From the NCBI GenBank assembly GCA_002427605.1, contig DIRT01000037.1, forward strand, positions 1-64,000: a DNA stretch of 64,000 nucleotides, given 5' to 3'. The notes below the pieces were generated by a model. The model was not told the DNA's origin. It saw only the letters and a program-made list of their open reading frames with translations, and made no database searches. The DNA comes from Bacteroidales bacterium UBA5429 (GTDB taxonomy: Bacteria; Bacteroidota; Bacteroidia; Bacteroidales; WCHB1-69). This document shows, one piece after another, positions 7,931 through 17,553 of this stretch (its first letter is position 1; each line of letters starts with the position of its first letter). The translations under genes and the position numbers were made by a program.

Positions 7931-9220
7931 ATGAGTGAAATAATTGGAATTTTTGGACGTCAGATTTTGGATTCAAGAGGAAATCCAACCGTTGAAGTAG
8001 ATGTTTATACCGCTGCTGGAGCTATGGGACGTGCTGCTGTTCCATCGGGAGCTTCAACCGGAGCACATGAGGCAGTTGAATTGAGAGATAATGATAAATC
8101 ACAATATTTAGGAAAAGGAGTACTTAAAGCAGTTCAAAATGTGAATAAGGTAATTGCTGAGGAACTTAAAGGAATGTTTGTTAATAGTCAAAATGAGATT
8201 GATGCTAAATTGATCGAGATTGACGGAACCCCTAACAAAGCGAATATGGGTGCCAATGCAACGCTAGGAGTTTCTTTGGCAGTAGCAAAAGCGGCAGCTA
8301 TGGAAAGCAACCAGGAGTTGTACAGATATATTGGTGGTGTGAATGCCAATACATTGCCTGTTCCGATGATGAACATCATTAACGGAGGCTCACATGCTGA
8401 TAATAGCATTGATTTCCAAGAGTTTATGATTATGCCGGTAGGCGCAACTACCTTCTCACAAGCGTTGAGAATGGGAGCAGAAACCTTCCACAATCTGAAA
8501 TCTGTATTGAAATCAAAAGGACATGCTACCAACGTTGGAGATGAGGGTGGTTTTGCTCCAAATCTAAAATCTAACGAAGAGGCCATCGAAGTAATTTTAG
8601 AAGCTATCGAAAAAGCAGGATATAAACCCGGTATTGATATTTGTATTGCATTAGATCCGGCTTCTACCGAGTACTATCTTCCTGAAGAGAATGTGTATCA
8701 CCTATTTAAATCTACAGGCGAAAAGTTGACACCGGCACAAATGGTGGACTACTGGGCTGAGTGGGTAAGAAAATATCCGATCGTTTCTATCGAAGATGGT
8801 ATGGCTGAAGATGATTGGGACGGATGGGCTTTGATGACTGAAAAAATGGGCGATCGCGTTCAATTGGTAGGAGATGACCTTTTTGTGACTAACGTGAATC
8901 GTTTGGCTGAAGGAATCAGAAAGGGAGTTGCTAACTCAATCTTGATAAAAGTAAACCAAATAGGTACTTTAACAGAAACGATTGATGCAGTTAATTTGGC
9001 TCATAGAAGTGGTTACACTGCTGTGATTTCTCATAGATCAGGTGAAACTGAGGATACAACTATTGCTGATTTGGCTGTGGCATTGAATACAGGACAGATT
9101 AAAACAGGATCTGCAAGCAGAACTGACAGAATTGCAAAATATAATCAATTGCTCCGTATTGAGGAGATGTTGGGAATGAATGCTCAGTTCCCAGGAAACC
9201 GTTTCCCCTATATGAGATAG
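7931..9220 (+). CDS. eno: Enolase
   Basis: A 429-residue cytoplasmic glycolytic enzyme converting 2-phosphoglycerate to phosphoenolpyruvate. Family motifs are intact: the N-terminal GRQILDSRGNPTVEVDV, SGASTGAHEAVELRD, the Mg-binding region NVGDEGGFAPNL, SIEDGMAEDDWDGW, the catalytic-lysine region ILIKVNQIGTLTE, and the signature SHRSGETEDTTIADLAV. Full length. It has its own promoter and terminator, so it is monocistronic. Confidence 0.98.
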   Translation: MSEIIGIFGRQILDSRGNPTVEVDVYTAAGAMGRAAVPSGASTGAHEAVELRDNDKSQYLGKGVLKAVQNVNKVIAEELKGMFVNSQNEIDAKLIEIDGTPNKANMGANATLGVSLAVAKAAAMESNQELYRYIGGVNANTLPVPMMNIINGGSHADNSIDFQEFMIMPVGATTFSQALRMGAETFHNLKSVLKSKGHATNVGDEGGFAPNLKSNEEAIEVILEAIEKAGYKPGIDICIALDPASTEYYLPEENVYHLFKSTGEKLTPAQMVDYWAEWVRKYPIVSIEDGMAEDDWDGWALMTEKMGDRVQLVGDDLFVTNVNRLAEGIRKGVANSILIKVNQIGTLTETIDAVNLAHRSGYTAVISHRSGETEDTTIADLAVALNTGQIKTGSASRTDRIAKYNQLLRIEEMLGMNAQFPGNRFPYMR

Positions 9221-9235
9221 AATATGATTTTTCCC

Positions 9236-9272
9236 AAAAAGAGCTTTTTCTAAAAAAAAAGCTCTTTTTTTT
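9236..9272 (+). terminator. Rho-independent terminator after eno
   Basis: AAAAAGAGC pairs with GCTCTTTTT through an extended A/T stem, followed by a T tract. The hairpin starts about 15 bp after the enolase stop. Its symmetrical A and T tracts could also stop transcription from the other strand. Confidence 0.85.
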
Positions 9273-9304
9273 GGCCATTTTTTACTCAATCTCAAAAGTT
9301 AACG

Positions 9305-9312
9305 TATATTTG
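9305..9312 (+). promoter_or_regulatory. -7 box TATATTTG
   Basis: TATATTTG fits TAnnTTTG, lies 20 bp before the start of the giant repeat protein and follows the eno terminator. A -33 element is not clear. Confidence 0.5.
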
Positions 9313-9331
9313 CAGTTTTAAAACTTATGTT

Positions 9332-12300
9332 ATGAAAAAGATAAAATGGGGATTGTTTATACTCTTTTTTTTGAGTTTATTTCATTCCAAATCTTTATTT
9401 TCCCAAAATGCACCAGGCGGTACTGTTACTAATGGAAATACCTTTATTACGGCCATAGGTGGAGCCGATTTTGGCTATTCAATATATCAGGGGGGAGTCT
9501 ATTCTATTTACATTACTCAAGATGTTTTCCTCTCCTCGCCAATTGTTGTTCAAAGTGGCTTCTTTAAATTGATTCCTGACTCCAATACAAGAATCATAGC
9601 TCCTGCCGGTTCAATAAGTCACCTGATTGAAGTTAAAGTGGGGACGGGTTTGATATTACAGGGGAGAGTGATAGAAACTGATACTCTTACTTTGACGATC
9701 AGTGGAACCCATAACCAATATCAAACATCCAGTCATCTGATTAAAAACTACGGATCTTTAGCGTTTGAAAATGGAGTTATTGTAGAAGAACACCATGGGG
9801 AAAGTGCAGCTATTTATAATGAGGGAAATATCAGTTTGTATGGTGGGTTAATCCGTAATAACAGTTCAACCAATGATGGAGGTGCCATCATACTTCATAA
9901 AGGGAATGGGATGATTGATGGAGTTCACTTTTTAAATAATAGTGCTCCTCGGGGATCAGCCATTAAAATGGAAGCAGCAGCCTTTTTGATGCTCAATAAA
10001 ACAGATTTGAACGGAGGAACAGTCTTTCTTAATGGAGAAGCTCATATCTCAGTTAATCCTTTTTTTATCTCTGATGAGGTGGTTAACATTCAAAAAGCGA
10101 GTTATCAAAGATGTTCTGAAGTAGTTGCAATCCTTGGAAATCCTTCTACAGAGAAAATTAATTATATCAAAAATCGTTTCCTGGTTCAGGATCTGCCATC
10201 TACATTTGATGTTGAGTTGAATACTGGTAGAACAAGTTTAATTTTGAATAGTATAGCCGGTACAGATTATGTGCGGACATGTGAACAGTATTATTTTGAG
10301 CCTTTAGATACGCTATTTACACAGTCAACTACCTTTATACATCGCTTTGCAACCCCTGGTGGATGTGACAGTATAGTGGAAATAGAGGTTGATATTAGGC
10401 CATTTTTTGAAGAGATCAATTTGAGTATATGTGCTAATGAAACGCCGTACAGACTTGAAAACACCTTTATATCAGAATCCGGGACATACACTTTTACATA
10501 TTTAAGAGAGGATGGATGTGATAGTGTGCTCACTTATCATGTTACACTTATTCCTACAGTTATCGATACGGTTCAGCTTAGAATTTGTGATTCTGAGCTT
10601 CCGCTTACTTATCGGAATACAGTTCTGACTCAATCGGGTGAATATCTTTTTGAATCTGCATGTAGTAGTTATCGTTTACTTATTTTAGAAGTATTTCCAA
10701 CCTTTTCAGATACGGTTAGAGTGGTGATGTGTGATACCGATGCACCCTATGTTTTTGATGAACAACATATCTATAATGAAACCGGTATTTACAATATTGA
10801 ATACAGTTCTGTGGAAGGGTGTGATAGTATTGTAGTGATAGATTTAACCATCTATACTCCTTTTCAAGCCGAAATTATTGGTGGAGGTCAAGTGTGTGAT
10901 AATGAGTCGTATAGTCTTACTGCAACAGGTGGTGAACAGTTTTTATGGAATACAGGAGAGGAAACGGAGTCTATAGTCCCACAGAGCACCGGAATATATA
11001 GCGTGACAGTCACTGATCAACTGAGTTGTTATCAGAGTGTAGCGACATCTACAATTTTGATTAAAGAGTCACCAACTCTTGAAATACCACCACTTGCTCC
11101 ATTTTGTGATTATGATTCAATTACGATTACTCCAAGTACTAATGCCGATCTTTTGATTTGGAACAATGGATTGATTTCACCCAATTATGTTGCTCATAAT
11201 GCTGATACAATTGTTGTTAAGGCTCAAAATAATAATGGATGCTATCGTCTTGAAACAATAGTTCCTGCTGTAATTCCCGCACCGGAAATTGAGTTTGATG
11301 CAATATTTGATATTTGCATTGGAGAATCAACACAGATTGAAGTTTCTTCAGGTTACCAATATGTGTGGTCAACAGGTGATACAGAAGGAATGATTAGTGT
11401 AACTCCATTGGAGACAACAACCTACACGGTGACACTTACCTCAACATATGGATGTTCTTATGTGGACTCAGTTACTATTTTTGTTCATTATCCACCCACA
11501 GTTGAGATTGTTGGAGATCCGGAACGTTGTGAGGGAGATCATAATCCTATTGTAGCCACAGGTGGAACTAATTACATATGGAGTAATGGTTTAGAGTCAG
11601 ATAGTTTATTTGTTACGGAAAGTGGGATTTATACCGTTACGGTTTCAGATCAATATGGATGTTACGCTTCTACCAATGTGAGTGTGGTGATTCATCCTAT
11701 TCCTACTTTGTCCGTTGTAGAAAATCAGTATGAGATCTGTAATGGAGATAGTATACAATTGATTGTTTCTTCTGATGCTACCCTGCTTTGGTCTACAGGA
11801 GATACTCAAGATTCGATCTTTGTGAGATCGGATGTAACTACGTATTATAGTGTTACAGCAACCAATGAATACAATTGTGTAGTTGAAGATTCTGTTTTGG
11901 TTATTGTGAATGATCTTCCTGAGGCTGAGTTGATTACTCCTGATCCATTTTGTGATAATGAAATAGCAATGCTTGTAGTTGTAGGGGAGGAGATATCAAA
12001 TTACTCACTTTTATGGAGTACAGGAGAAACTCAGGATACTATAGAAGTGAGTGAAGCTGCAACTTATAGTCTTATTCTAATTGATGAAAAAGGGTGTAGC
12101 ACCATTTTATCCACAGAGGTGCAAACTATTCCGGCAGCACAGGTGTCCATTTCTGGAGATTCTGTAAAATGTGTTGGACAGAGCACTCAATTTACAGTTC
12201 ATGGAGATGGTGATTATTTTTGGAGTACCGGAGATACTTCAGCCACTATCACAGTTACCGATGCAGGTTTGTATACCGTTACAGTAACTGCTGCCAATGG

Positions 12301-15300
12301 ATGTACAACGGTTAAATCGATTAATTTTGTTCAAAGTGAACCTCAGGTTGTAATTACCGGCGATACAGATATCTGTGCCGGAGAGTCAACTGTATTGACA
12401 GCCAGTGGAGGAACCTCTTACAAGTGGAGTGTTGATAATCAAACCTCCCCAACCGTTTACCTGGCACCTGCACAAACCTCTTTTTATTATGTTACTGTAA
12501 CCAATGCGTTAGGTTGTACTACTGTGAAGTTGATTACACTTAATGTTCATCCCAATCCTACAGCTACAGTTATTGGAGAAACTTCGATTTGTCAAGGAGA
12601 AACTACCATGCTAACAGCAGGTGGGGGTGATAGTTATGTATGGTCTACAGGTGAGCAGACTGCCGGTATTGAGGTTTCTACTTCAGGTCATTATGTTGTT
12701 ACTGTTTCTAATCAATATGGTTGTACCTCCACTAAAATGACAGCTGTGGAGGTGAAGGCAAAACCTATGGTAACTATTTTGGGAACTCCTTCATTTTGTC
12801 AAGGGGGATCTACACAGTTGACCGCAACCGGTGGCAGTAGTTATATGTGGAGTAATGGTGTGGCAACACAGACCAATTCTATAACAATACCAGGAACTTA
12901 TACTGTTACTGTTACTGCTTCAAATGGGTGTACTACTGTTGCAACAGTACCTGTGGTGATGAATCCCAAACCTACACCTGTTATTACCGGAAACCGTTCT
13001 TTCTGTTCCAATGCATCAACCATTTTAACAGCATCAGGGGGAACAACTTATCAGTGGAATGATGGGACTACAGATTCCGTTATGAATGCCACCAGTGCAG
13101 GAATTTATACTGTAACTGTAACCAATGATGCCGGGTGTAGTGCGGCCATATCAGCCACTACGACAGTGTATCCGGTACCCACACCATCCATTTCGGGAGG
13201 AACTGAGTTCTGTTCCGGCTCATCTATCAATTTGATAGCATCCGGGGGTTCAAGCTATGTTTGGAGTAATGGATCAACCGGATCCTATATTACTGTCAGT
13301 CAAACAGGAACCTATTCGGTAACAGCCACAGATTCCAGAGGTTGTACCGGAGAAGTTTCCAAAACCGTGGTTGCACATCCTCTGCCTAATATTGTCATTA
13401 CAGGAGATACCAATATTTGTACCGGAGAATCAGCTTTTTTAATGGTTAACGCTGCTTCCGGATCCACTTATGTATGGAGCAATGGACAAACAACTCCTTT
13501 TATTAATGTAACACCGACTACATCAACTAATTACACTGTTGTGGTTACCAATTCCAATGGATGTACAAAATCTGCAACAATCAGGGTCAATGTTCGTCCT
13601 TATCCCGTTATTACTGTAACAGGTAATTTGTCGTTTTGTGAAGGGGGGCAGACTCAGATTACAGCTCAAGGGGCTGTTGCCTACCAGTGGAATACAGGCG
13701 CTACTACTCCTTCTTTAGAATTGAATAGTGGGGGAACTTATTCTGTATCGGGCACCTCTGCATATGGTTGTGTTTCCACAGCTCAAGTTACTGTAAATCA
13801 ACATCCTCTTCCAATTCCAATGATTACCGGGAATAGTTCGATTTGCGATGGAGAAACCGGAGTATTAACTGCTTCTGGAGGGGCTACCTATTTTTGGAGT
13901 AATGGCGTTTCAACCGCTACAATAAACCCTACAACAGCAGGAACTTATACTGTTACCGTTATCGATCAGCATGGGTGTAGTGACTCCCTTTCTACGATAC
14001 TTTCAGTAAGACCAACACCTCAGGTTACCATTGTTGGAGATTCTGCTTTTTGTCAAGGTTCAAATTTGATTTTAACAGCTACCAGTACAAATCAGGTTAA
14101 CTATACCTGGAATAATGGAACTACCGGAAGCTCTATTTCTATTAATACACCGGGCATCTATTCAGTTACGGCTACCGATGTGAATGGATGTATTGCTATC
14201 GTCACCAAGAATGTCGTTCAAAAGAGTATTCCAGTTGTTCAGATTACAGGAAATCTATCTCCTTGTTTAGGAACCAGTACAAACCTCACTGCAGCTGGAG
14301 CAGCCCAATATGTATGGTCAAATGGAAGTACTAACAGCACTATTACTGTTACTCCATCTGCTTCGACCCAATATTCATTAACAGCCACCGGATCCAATGG
14401 TTGTGTCAAAACAACATCCGTGGTTGTAAATCCTTTACCATTACCAACTGCTGCCATATCAGGTGGAACTCCTATTTGTGAAGGGAGTAGTGCGGTATTA
14501 ACGGCAACAGGAGGAAATCAGTACCTTTGGTCTACAGGTGTCAATAGTAATTCAATTACTGTATCTAATGCAGGAACTTATACTGTTACAGTAACCAACT
14601 CATTAGGTTGTTCTGTGTCAACCTCTGTATCACTTATTGTAAACCCCAATCCGACCGCTTCTATCAATGGAGAGAGTACAGTTTGTGAAGGAAATGTCTT
14701 AACGTTGGAAGCAACAGGAGGCGCTTCTTACCTATGGAGTAATCAAGCGACCACTTCTATAATAACCGTTAATCCAACTGCATCAACTTCCTACTCCTGT
14801 ACGGTATCCAATGCTCATGGATGCAGTGTAGTGGTGAATAAACCCGTGAATGTCAATCCGTTACCCGTACCACAACTATATGGCAGTGATTATTTTTGTG
14901 AAGGTGGGGAAATGACACTTATAGCTGTGGGTGGTGATAGTTATCAGTGGAATACCGGTGATACAACTTCTCAAATTGAAGTTTCAACTTCGGGCTTATA
15001 TAGCGTAACAGTTTCCTTAGATGGATGTTCAGCAACAACTCACAGGTATATAAATAGTTCACCTTTACCTGTAGTGACTATTACTGATCCACTTTCAATT
15101 TGTTCAGGTAGTGTCGCAACATTACAAGCTACAGGCGGTATTTCCTATCTATGGAGTAATGACTCGCATAATCCCACAATTCAGGTAACAGATGGTGGAT
15201 TCTATTCTGTTACTGTTACGGATGCTCAGGGATGTACTAATACAGCTTCCACCACTGTGACGCTTTTACCGGCACCAAATCTTCAGTTGACGGGAAATCT

Positions 15301-16171
15301 CACTATTTGTGCGGGGGATACAACCTACATTTCCGGAGGAGGTGCTGATCTATATGAGTGGAGTACCGGTGAAACTTCACCTACAATCATGTTGGCTCCG
15401 GTCACAACATCTACTTACAGTGTTACAGGAACCAATCTGTTTGGATGTTCACAAAGCTCTTTGTTTACTGTTGTTGTAAATCCTGTTTATAGTATTACCA
15501 AAAGTGCCGAGATTTGTCAGGGAGCAACATATAATGGCTACGGCTTTACCATTCCACAACAAAATCAAGCCGGGGAGTTTTTCTTCTACAGAAACCTAAC
15601 TACTGTGGCAGGATGTGATAGTATTATCCGATTAACGTTAACGGTTAATCCAAAACCTGTACTTCCTCAATCAATATCAGGTACAGCGATTATTCATACT
15701 CCCGGTAATTACACTTATGTTGTACATAATCCACAATATGCCAATTCATTTGAATGGTCTATTAGCAATCCTACCTGGACACTTTCACCATCTACCTCTT
15801 CCTCTGTTAATTTAACAGTTAATACGAATGGATATGGAACGTTGAGTGTGTACGGGGTGAATGAGTGCGGGGTATCTGTTCCGGCAACATTGAGTATTCA
15901 ATCGACAGTTTCAGTTGATGAGTTTGAATCGGATCTCGATATTGCTATCTTCCCTAATCCAACCCAATCGGACTTCCAAATCACGGTTTCAGATGACTTG
16001 AAGGGAACACACTTTGTGCTCAGAGATCTTTCAGGCAAACAGCTGGATTATGTTATTTGGGATGGTTCTTCTACTTCCTATTCCGCAAGCTCATTGTCTG
16101 TAGGATTATACTTTATCGAGTTCTATAATCAGGATCAATTGATTTCAGTAAAAAAACTAATTAAGCAATAA
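9332..16171 (+). CDS. Giant secreted Ig-like repeat protein with T9SS sorting domain
   Basis: A 2279-residue protein with a signal peptide (cleaved near residue 25). Residues about 30-260 resemble a beta-helix adhesin fragment (GAIILHKGNGMIDGVHFLNN). Residues about 300-510 hold three or four short modules, most containing GCDS. From about 520 to 2040 there are about 22 consecutive modules of roughly 70 residues, each with ICxG, a W(S/N)xG core, YxVTVT and a C near the end; the paired cysteines suggest disulfides. A PKD-like segment and a C-terminal T9SS type A sorting domain (IFPNPTQSDF, VGLYFIEFY) close the chain. It is probably a surface adhesin or stalk; no catalytic site is seen. It precedes two exported thioredoxin-like proteins by 7 bp, possibly one transcript. 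Confidence 0.85.
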   Translation: MKKIKWGLFILFFLSLFHSKSLFSQNAPGGTVTNGNTFITAIGGADFGYSIYQGGVYSIYITQDVFLSSPIVVQSGFFKLIPDSNTRIIAPAGSISHLIEVKVGTGLILQGRVIETDTLTLTISGTHNQYQTSSHLIKNYGSLAFENGVIVEEHHGESAAIYNEGNISLYGGLIRNNSSTNDGGAIILHKGNGMIDGVHFLNNSAPRGSAIKMEAAAFLMLNKTDLNGGTVFLNGEAHISVNPFFISDEVVNIQKASYQRCSEVVAILGNPSTEKINYIKNRFLVQDLPSTFDVELNTGRTSLILNSIAGTDYVRTCEQYYFEPLDTLFTQSTTFIHRFATPGGCDSIVEIEVDIRPFFEEINLSICANETPYRLENTFISESGTYTFTYLREDGCDSVLTYHVTLIPTVIDTVQLRICDSELPLTYRNTVLTQSGEYLFESACSSYRLLILEVFPTFSDTVRVVMCDTDAPYVFDEQHIYNETGIYNIEYSSVEGCDSIVVIDLTIYTPFQAEIIGGGQVCDNESYSLTATGGEQFLWNTGEETESIVPQSTGIYSVTVTDQLSCYQSVATSTILIKESPTLEIPPLAPFCDYDSITITPSTNADLLIWNNGLISPNYVAHNADTIVVKAQNNNGCYRLETIVPAVIPAPEIEFDAIFDICIGESTQIEVSSGYQYVWSTGDTEGMISVTPLETTTYTVTLTSTYGCSYVDSVTIFVHYPPTVEIVGDPERCEGDHNPIVATGGTNYIWSNGLESDSLFVTESGIYTVTVSDQYGCYASTNVSVVIHPIPTLSVVENQYEICNGDSIQLIVSSDATLLWSTGDTQDSIFVRSDVTTYYSVTATNEYNCVVEDSVLVIVNDLPEAELITPDPFCDNEIAMLVVVGEEISNYSLLWSTGETQDTIEVSEAATYSLILIDEKGCSTILSTEVQTIPAAQVSISGDSVKCVGQSTQFTVHGDGDYFWSTGDTSATITVTDAGLYTVTVTAANGCTTVKSINFVQSEPQVVITGDTDICAGESTVLTASGGTSYKWSVDNQTSPTVYLAPAQTSFYYVTVTNALGCTTVKLITLNVHPNPTATVIGETSICQGETTMLTAGGGDSYVWSTGEQTAGIEVSTSGHYVVTVSNQYGCTSTKMTAVEVKAKPMVTILGTPSFCQGGSTQLTATGGSSYMWSNGVATQTNSITIPGTYTVTVTASNGCTTVATVPVVMNPKPTPVITGNRSFCSNASTILTASGGTTYQWNDGTTDSVMNATSAGIYTVTVTNDAGCSAAISATTTVYPVPTPSISGGTEFCSGSSINLIASGGSSYVWSNGSTGSYITVSQTGTYSVTATDSRGCTGEVSKTVVAHPLPNIVITGDTNICTGESAFLMVNAASGSTYVWSNGQTTPFINVTPTTSTNYTVVVTNSNGCTKSATIRVNVRPYPVITVTGNLSFCEGGQTQITAQGAVAYQWNTGATTPSLELNSGGTYSVSGTSAYGCVSTAQVTVNQHPLPIPMITGNSSICDGETGVLTASGGATYFWSNGVSTATINPTTAGTYTVTVIDQHGCSDSLSTILSVRPTPQVTIVGDSAFCQGSNLILTATSTNQVNYTWNNGTTGSSISINTPGIYSVTATDVNGCIAIVTKNVVQKSIPVVQITGNLSPCLGTSTNLTAAGAAQYVWSNGSTNSTITVTPSASTQYSLTATGSNGCVKTTSVVVNPLPLPTAAISGGTPICEGSSAVLTATGGNQYLWSTGVNSNSITVSNAGTYTVTVTNSLGCSVSTSVSLIVNPNPTASINGESTVCEGNVLTLEATGGASYLWSNQATTSIITVNPTASTSYSCTVSNAHGCSVVVNKPVNVNPLPVPQLYGSDYFCEGGEMTLIAVGGDSYQWNTGDTTSQIEVSTSGLYSVTVSLDGCSATTHRYINSSPLPVVTITDPLSICSGSVATLQATGGISYLWSNDSHNPTIQVTDGGFYSVTVTDAQGCTNTASTTVTLLPAPNLQLTGNLTICAGDTTYISGGGADLYEWSTGETSPTIMLAPVTTSTYSVTGTNLFGCSQSSLFTVVVNPVYSITKSAEICQGATYNGYGFTIPQQNQAGEFFFYRNLTTVAGCDSIIRLTLTVNPKPVLPQSISGTAIIHTPGNYTYVVHNPQYANSFEWSISNPTWTLSPSTSSSVNLTVNTNGYGTLSVYGVNECGVSVPATLSIQSTVSVDEFESDLDIAIFPNPTQSDFQITVSDDLKGTHFVLRDLSGKQLDYVIWDGSSTSYSASSLSVGLYFIEFYNQDQLISVKKLIKQ
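10940..15400 (+). repeat. About 22 in-frame coding repeats of ~210 bp
   Basis: Within the giant secreted protein the motif W(S/N)xG (YVWSNG, YQWNTG, LLWSTG and similar) recurs about every 70 codons, 22 times by eye. DNA identity between neighbouring units is low enough that the array is diverged, but short shared blocks such as ACTGTTAC recur and could allow slippage or misassembly. Confidence 0.75.
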
Positions 16172-16178
16172 TTGAACT

Positions 16179-17552
16179 ATGAGAAGAGGCTATTTACTAC
16201 TGCTACTTGCTATTGGAATCAATCTGTTATCTTCCTTTTTTGCCTTTTCAAAGGGTGGCGGATATCAAATTGATATCAAACTAAAAGATGCTAAAACAGA
16301 GATGCTCTATTTGCAGGGTTACTATGGGAATAGCACTTTTATTGTAGATTCTGCTGCAGGACGAAAAGATCTGTTTCGTTTTAAGAGTAAAAAACAGGAA
16401 TTACATCCGGGGATCTATACCGTGCTGACACAAGAGTACATTCCCCTTTTTCAACTGATTCTAGAGGAGGGTACGAAAATGCGAATAGAGACACACTTTG
16501 ACTGCCCCCTTAATTTTTATTTCATAAAAAAAAGTGAAAAAAATAAAATCTTCTTTGAATATCAAAAGAGTGGTATAAACGGGCAAGGGGTGTCGCTTTA
16601 CATGGAAACTTCGCCTCATTCATTGTTGACAGAGTATATCCGGGCTAAGGAGTATAATCCGATTGAATCAATTGAGTATCAGACACTTTTTAAGGATAGT
16701 GTGCCCCATGAATATGAGTTGAATCACTATATGATCAAGCATTATTTTGATGATGTTAACTTTAAAGACACCCGATTACTGCACACACCGTTGCATCTTG
16801 ATTTAAGATTTTATTTTACTGAATTGTTGATGGCAACGTACGATCATGAAGGTGACTGGATAGAGGTGATTGACCATTTTTTGGAGGGCATGATTGATTC
16901 GTCTCAGGAAGAACCGGATCGTGAAGCGCAGGTTTACTACACCAATCAGTTGATGAGAATCTATATGAGTAATCATCCGCGGACAGATACACTTTTCGTA
17001 TATCTTTTCGATCACTATTTTGATCCAACACAGGACCAATGGGGAATTTTTGATGAATCTTATCAGCGGGTTTATCCCCTGGTGGCTGAAAGAAAACGTA
17101 AATCGTTTGTTAATCATGTAATTGAGCCGATTACGGCGTACAATAGTGAGGGTGAGCAGGTGAGTACTTCTGATATTCAGGCAGATTACACAATTTTATG
17201 GTTTTGGGACCCCGATTGTGATGAATGTGTTGTGGAGACCCCCATGTTATATGAGTTTTATAAAAACTTCAAATCAAAATATAACTTTGAGGTTTATGCA
17301 GTCTCTGTGACGGATGATTTGGAGCGATGGGAACAGTTCTCTCGGGAGTACAAAATTGACTGGATTAACTTAAGTTATTCGATGGGAGAGCCCAATTATG
17401 ACCTCTTGGATTTCTTCGATTTGGTGTTTACTCCCGGGCTTTTTATCATTGATCAAAATCATAAAATAATTGGAAGACATATTCCGTTAAACAAGGTTGA
17501 GAACTTTTTTAAAGAATATGCGACTAATATTATTAAGTCAAAATCAAACTAA
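16179..17552 (+). CDS. Exported thioredoxin-fold protein (DUF4369/DUF5106-like)
   Basis: A 457-residue protein with an N-terminal signal peptide ending near FAFSKG. An N-terminal domain of DUF4369 type (GGGYQIDIKLKDAKTEMLYLQGYYG) is followed by a helical middle region and a C-terminal thioredoxin-like domain with the active-site motif CDEC (about 347-350, in WFWDPDCDECVVETPM). Such proteins are thiol-disulfide oxidoreductases of the TlpA/ResA type at the cell envelope. It lies 7 bp after the giant cysteine-containing repeat protein and 1 bp before a paralogue, so a role in disulfide handling of the secreted protein is possible but only inferred. Positions 16464-16524 resemble the dispersed 60-bp element while remaining in frame. 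Confidence 0.8.
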   Translation: MRRGYLLLLLAIGINLLSSFFAFSKGGGYQIDIKLKDAKTEMLYLQGYYGNSTFIVDSAAGRKDLFRFKSKKQELHPGIYTVLTQEYIPLFQLILEEGTKMRIETHFDCPLNFYFIKKSEKNKIFFEYQKSGINGQGVSLYMETSPHSLLTEYIRAKEYNPIESIEYQTLFKDSVPHEYELNHYMIKHYFDDVNFKDTRLLHTPLHLDLRFYFTELLMATYDHEGDWIEVIDHFLEGMIDSSQEEPDREAQVYYTNQLMRIYMSNHPRTDTLFVYLFDHYFDPTQDQWGIFDESYQRVYPLVAERKRKSFVNHVIEPITAYNSEGEQVSTSDIQADYTILWFWDPDCDECVVETPMLYEFYKNFKSKYNFEVYAVSVTDDLERWEQFSREYKIDWINLSYSMGEPNYDLLDFFDLVFTPGLFIIDQNHKIIGRHIPLNKVENFFKEYATNIIKSKSN

Positions 17553-17553
17553 A

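Noticed and set aside
17497..17553. Upstream start of the second thioredoxin-fold gene.
   Set aside because: It overlaps the preceding coding sequence and would put the signal peptide 19 residues in.
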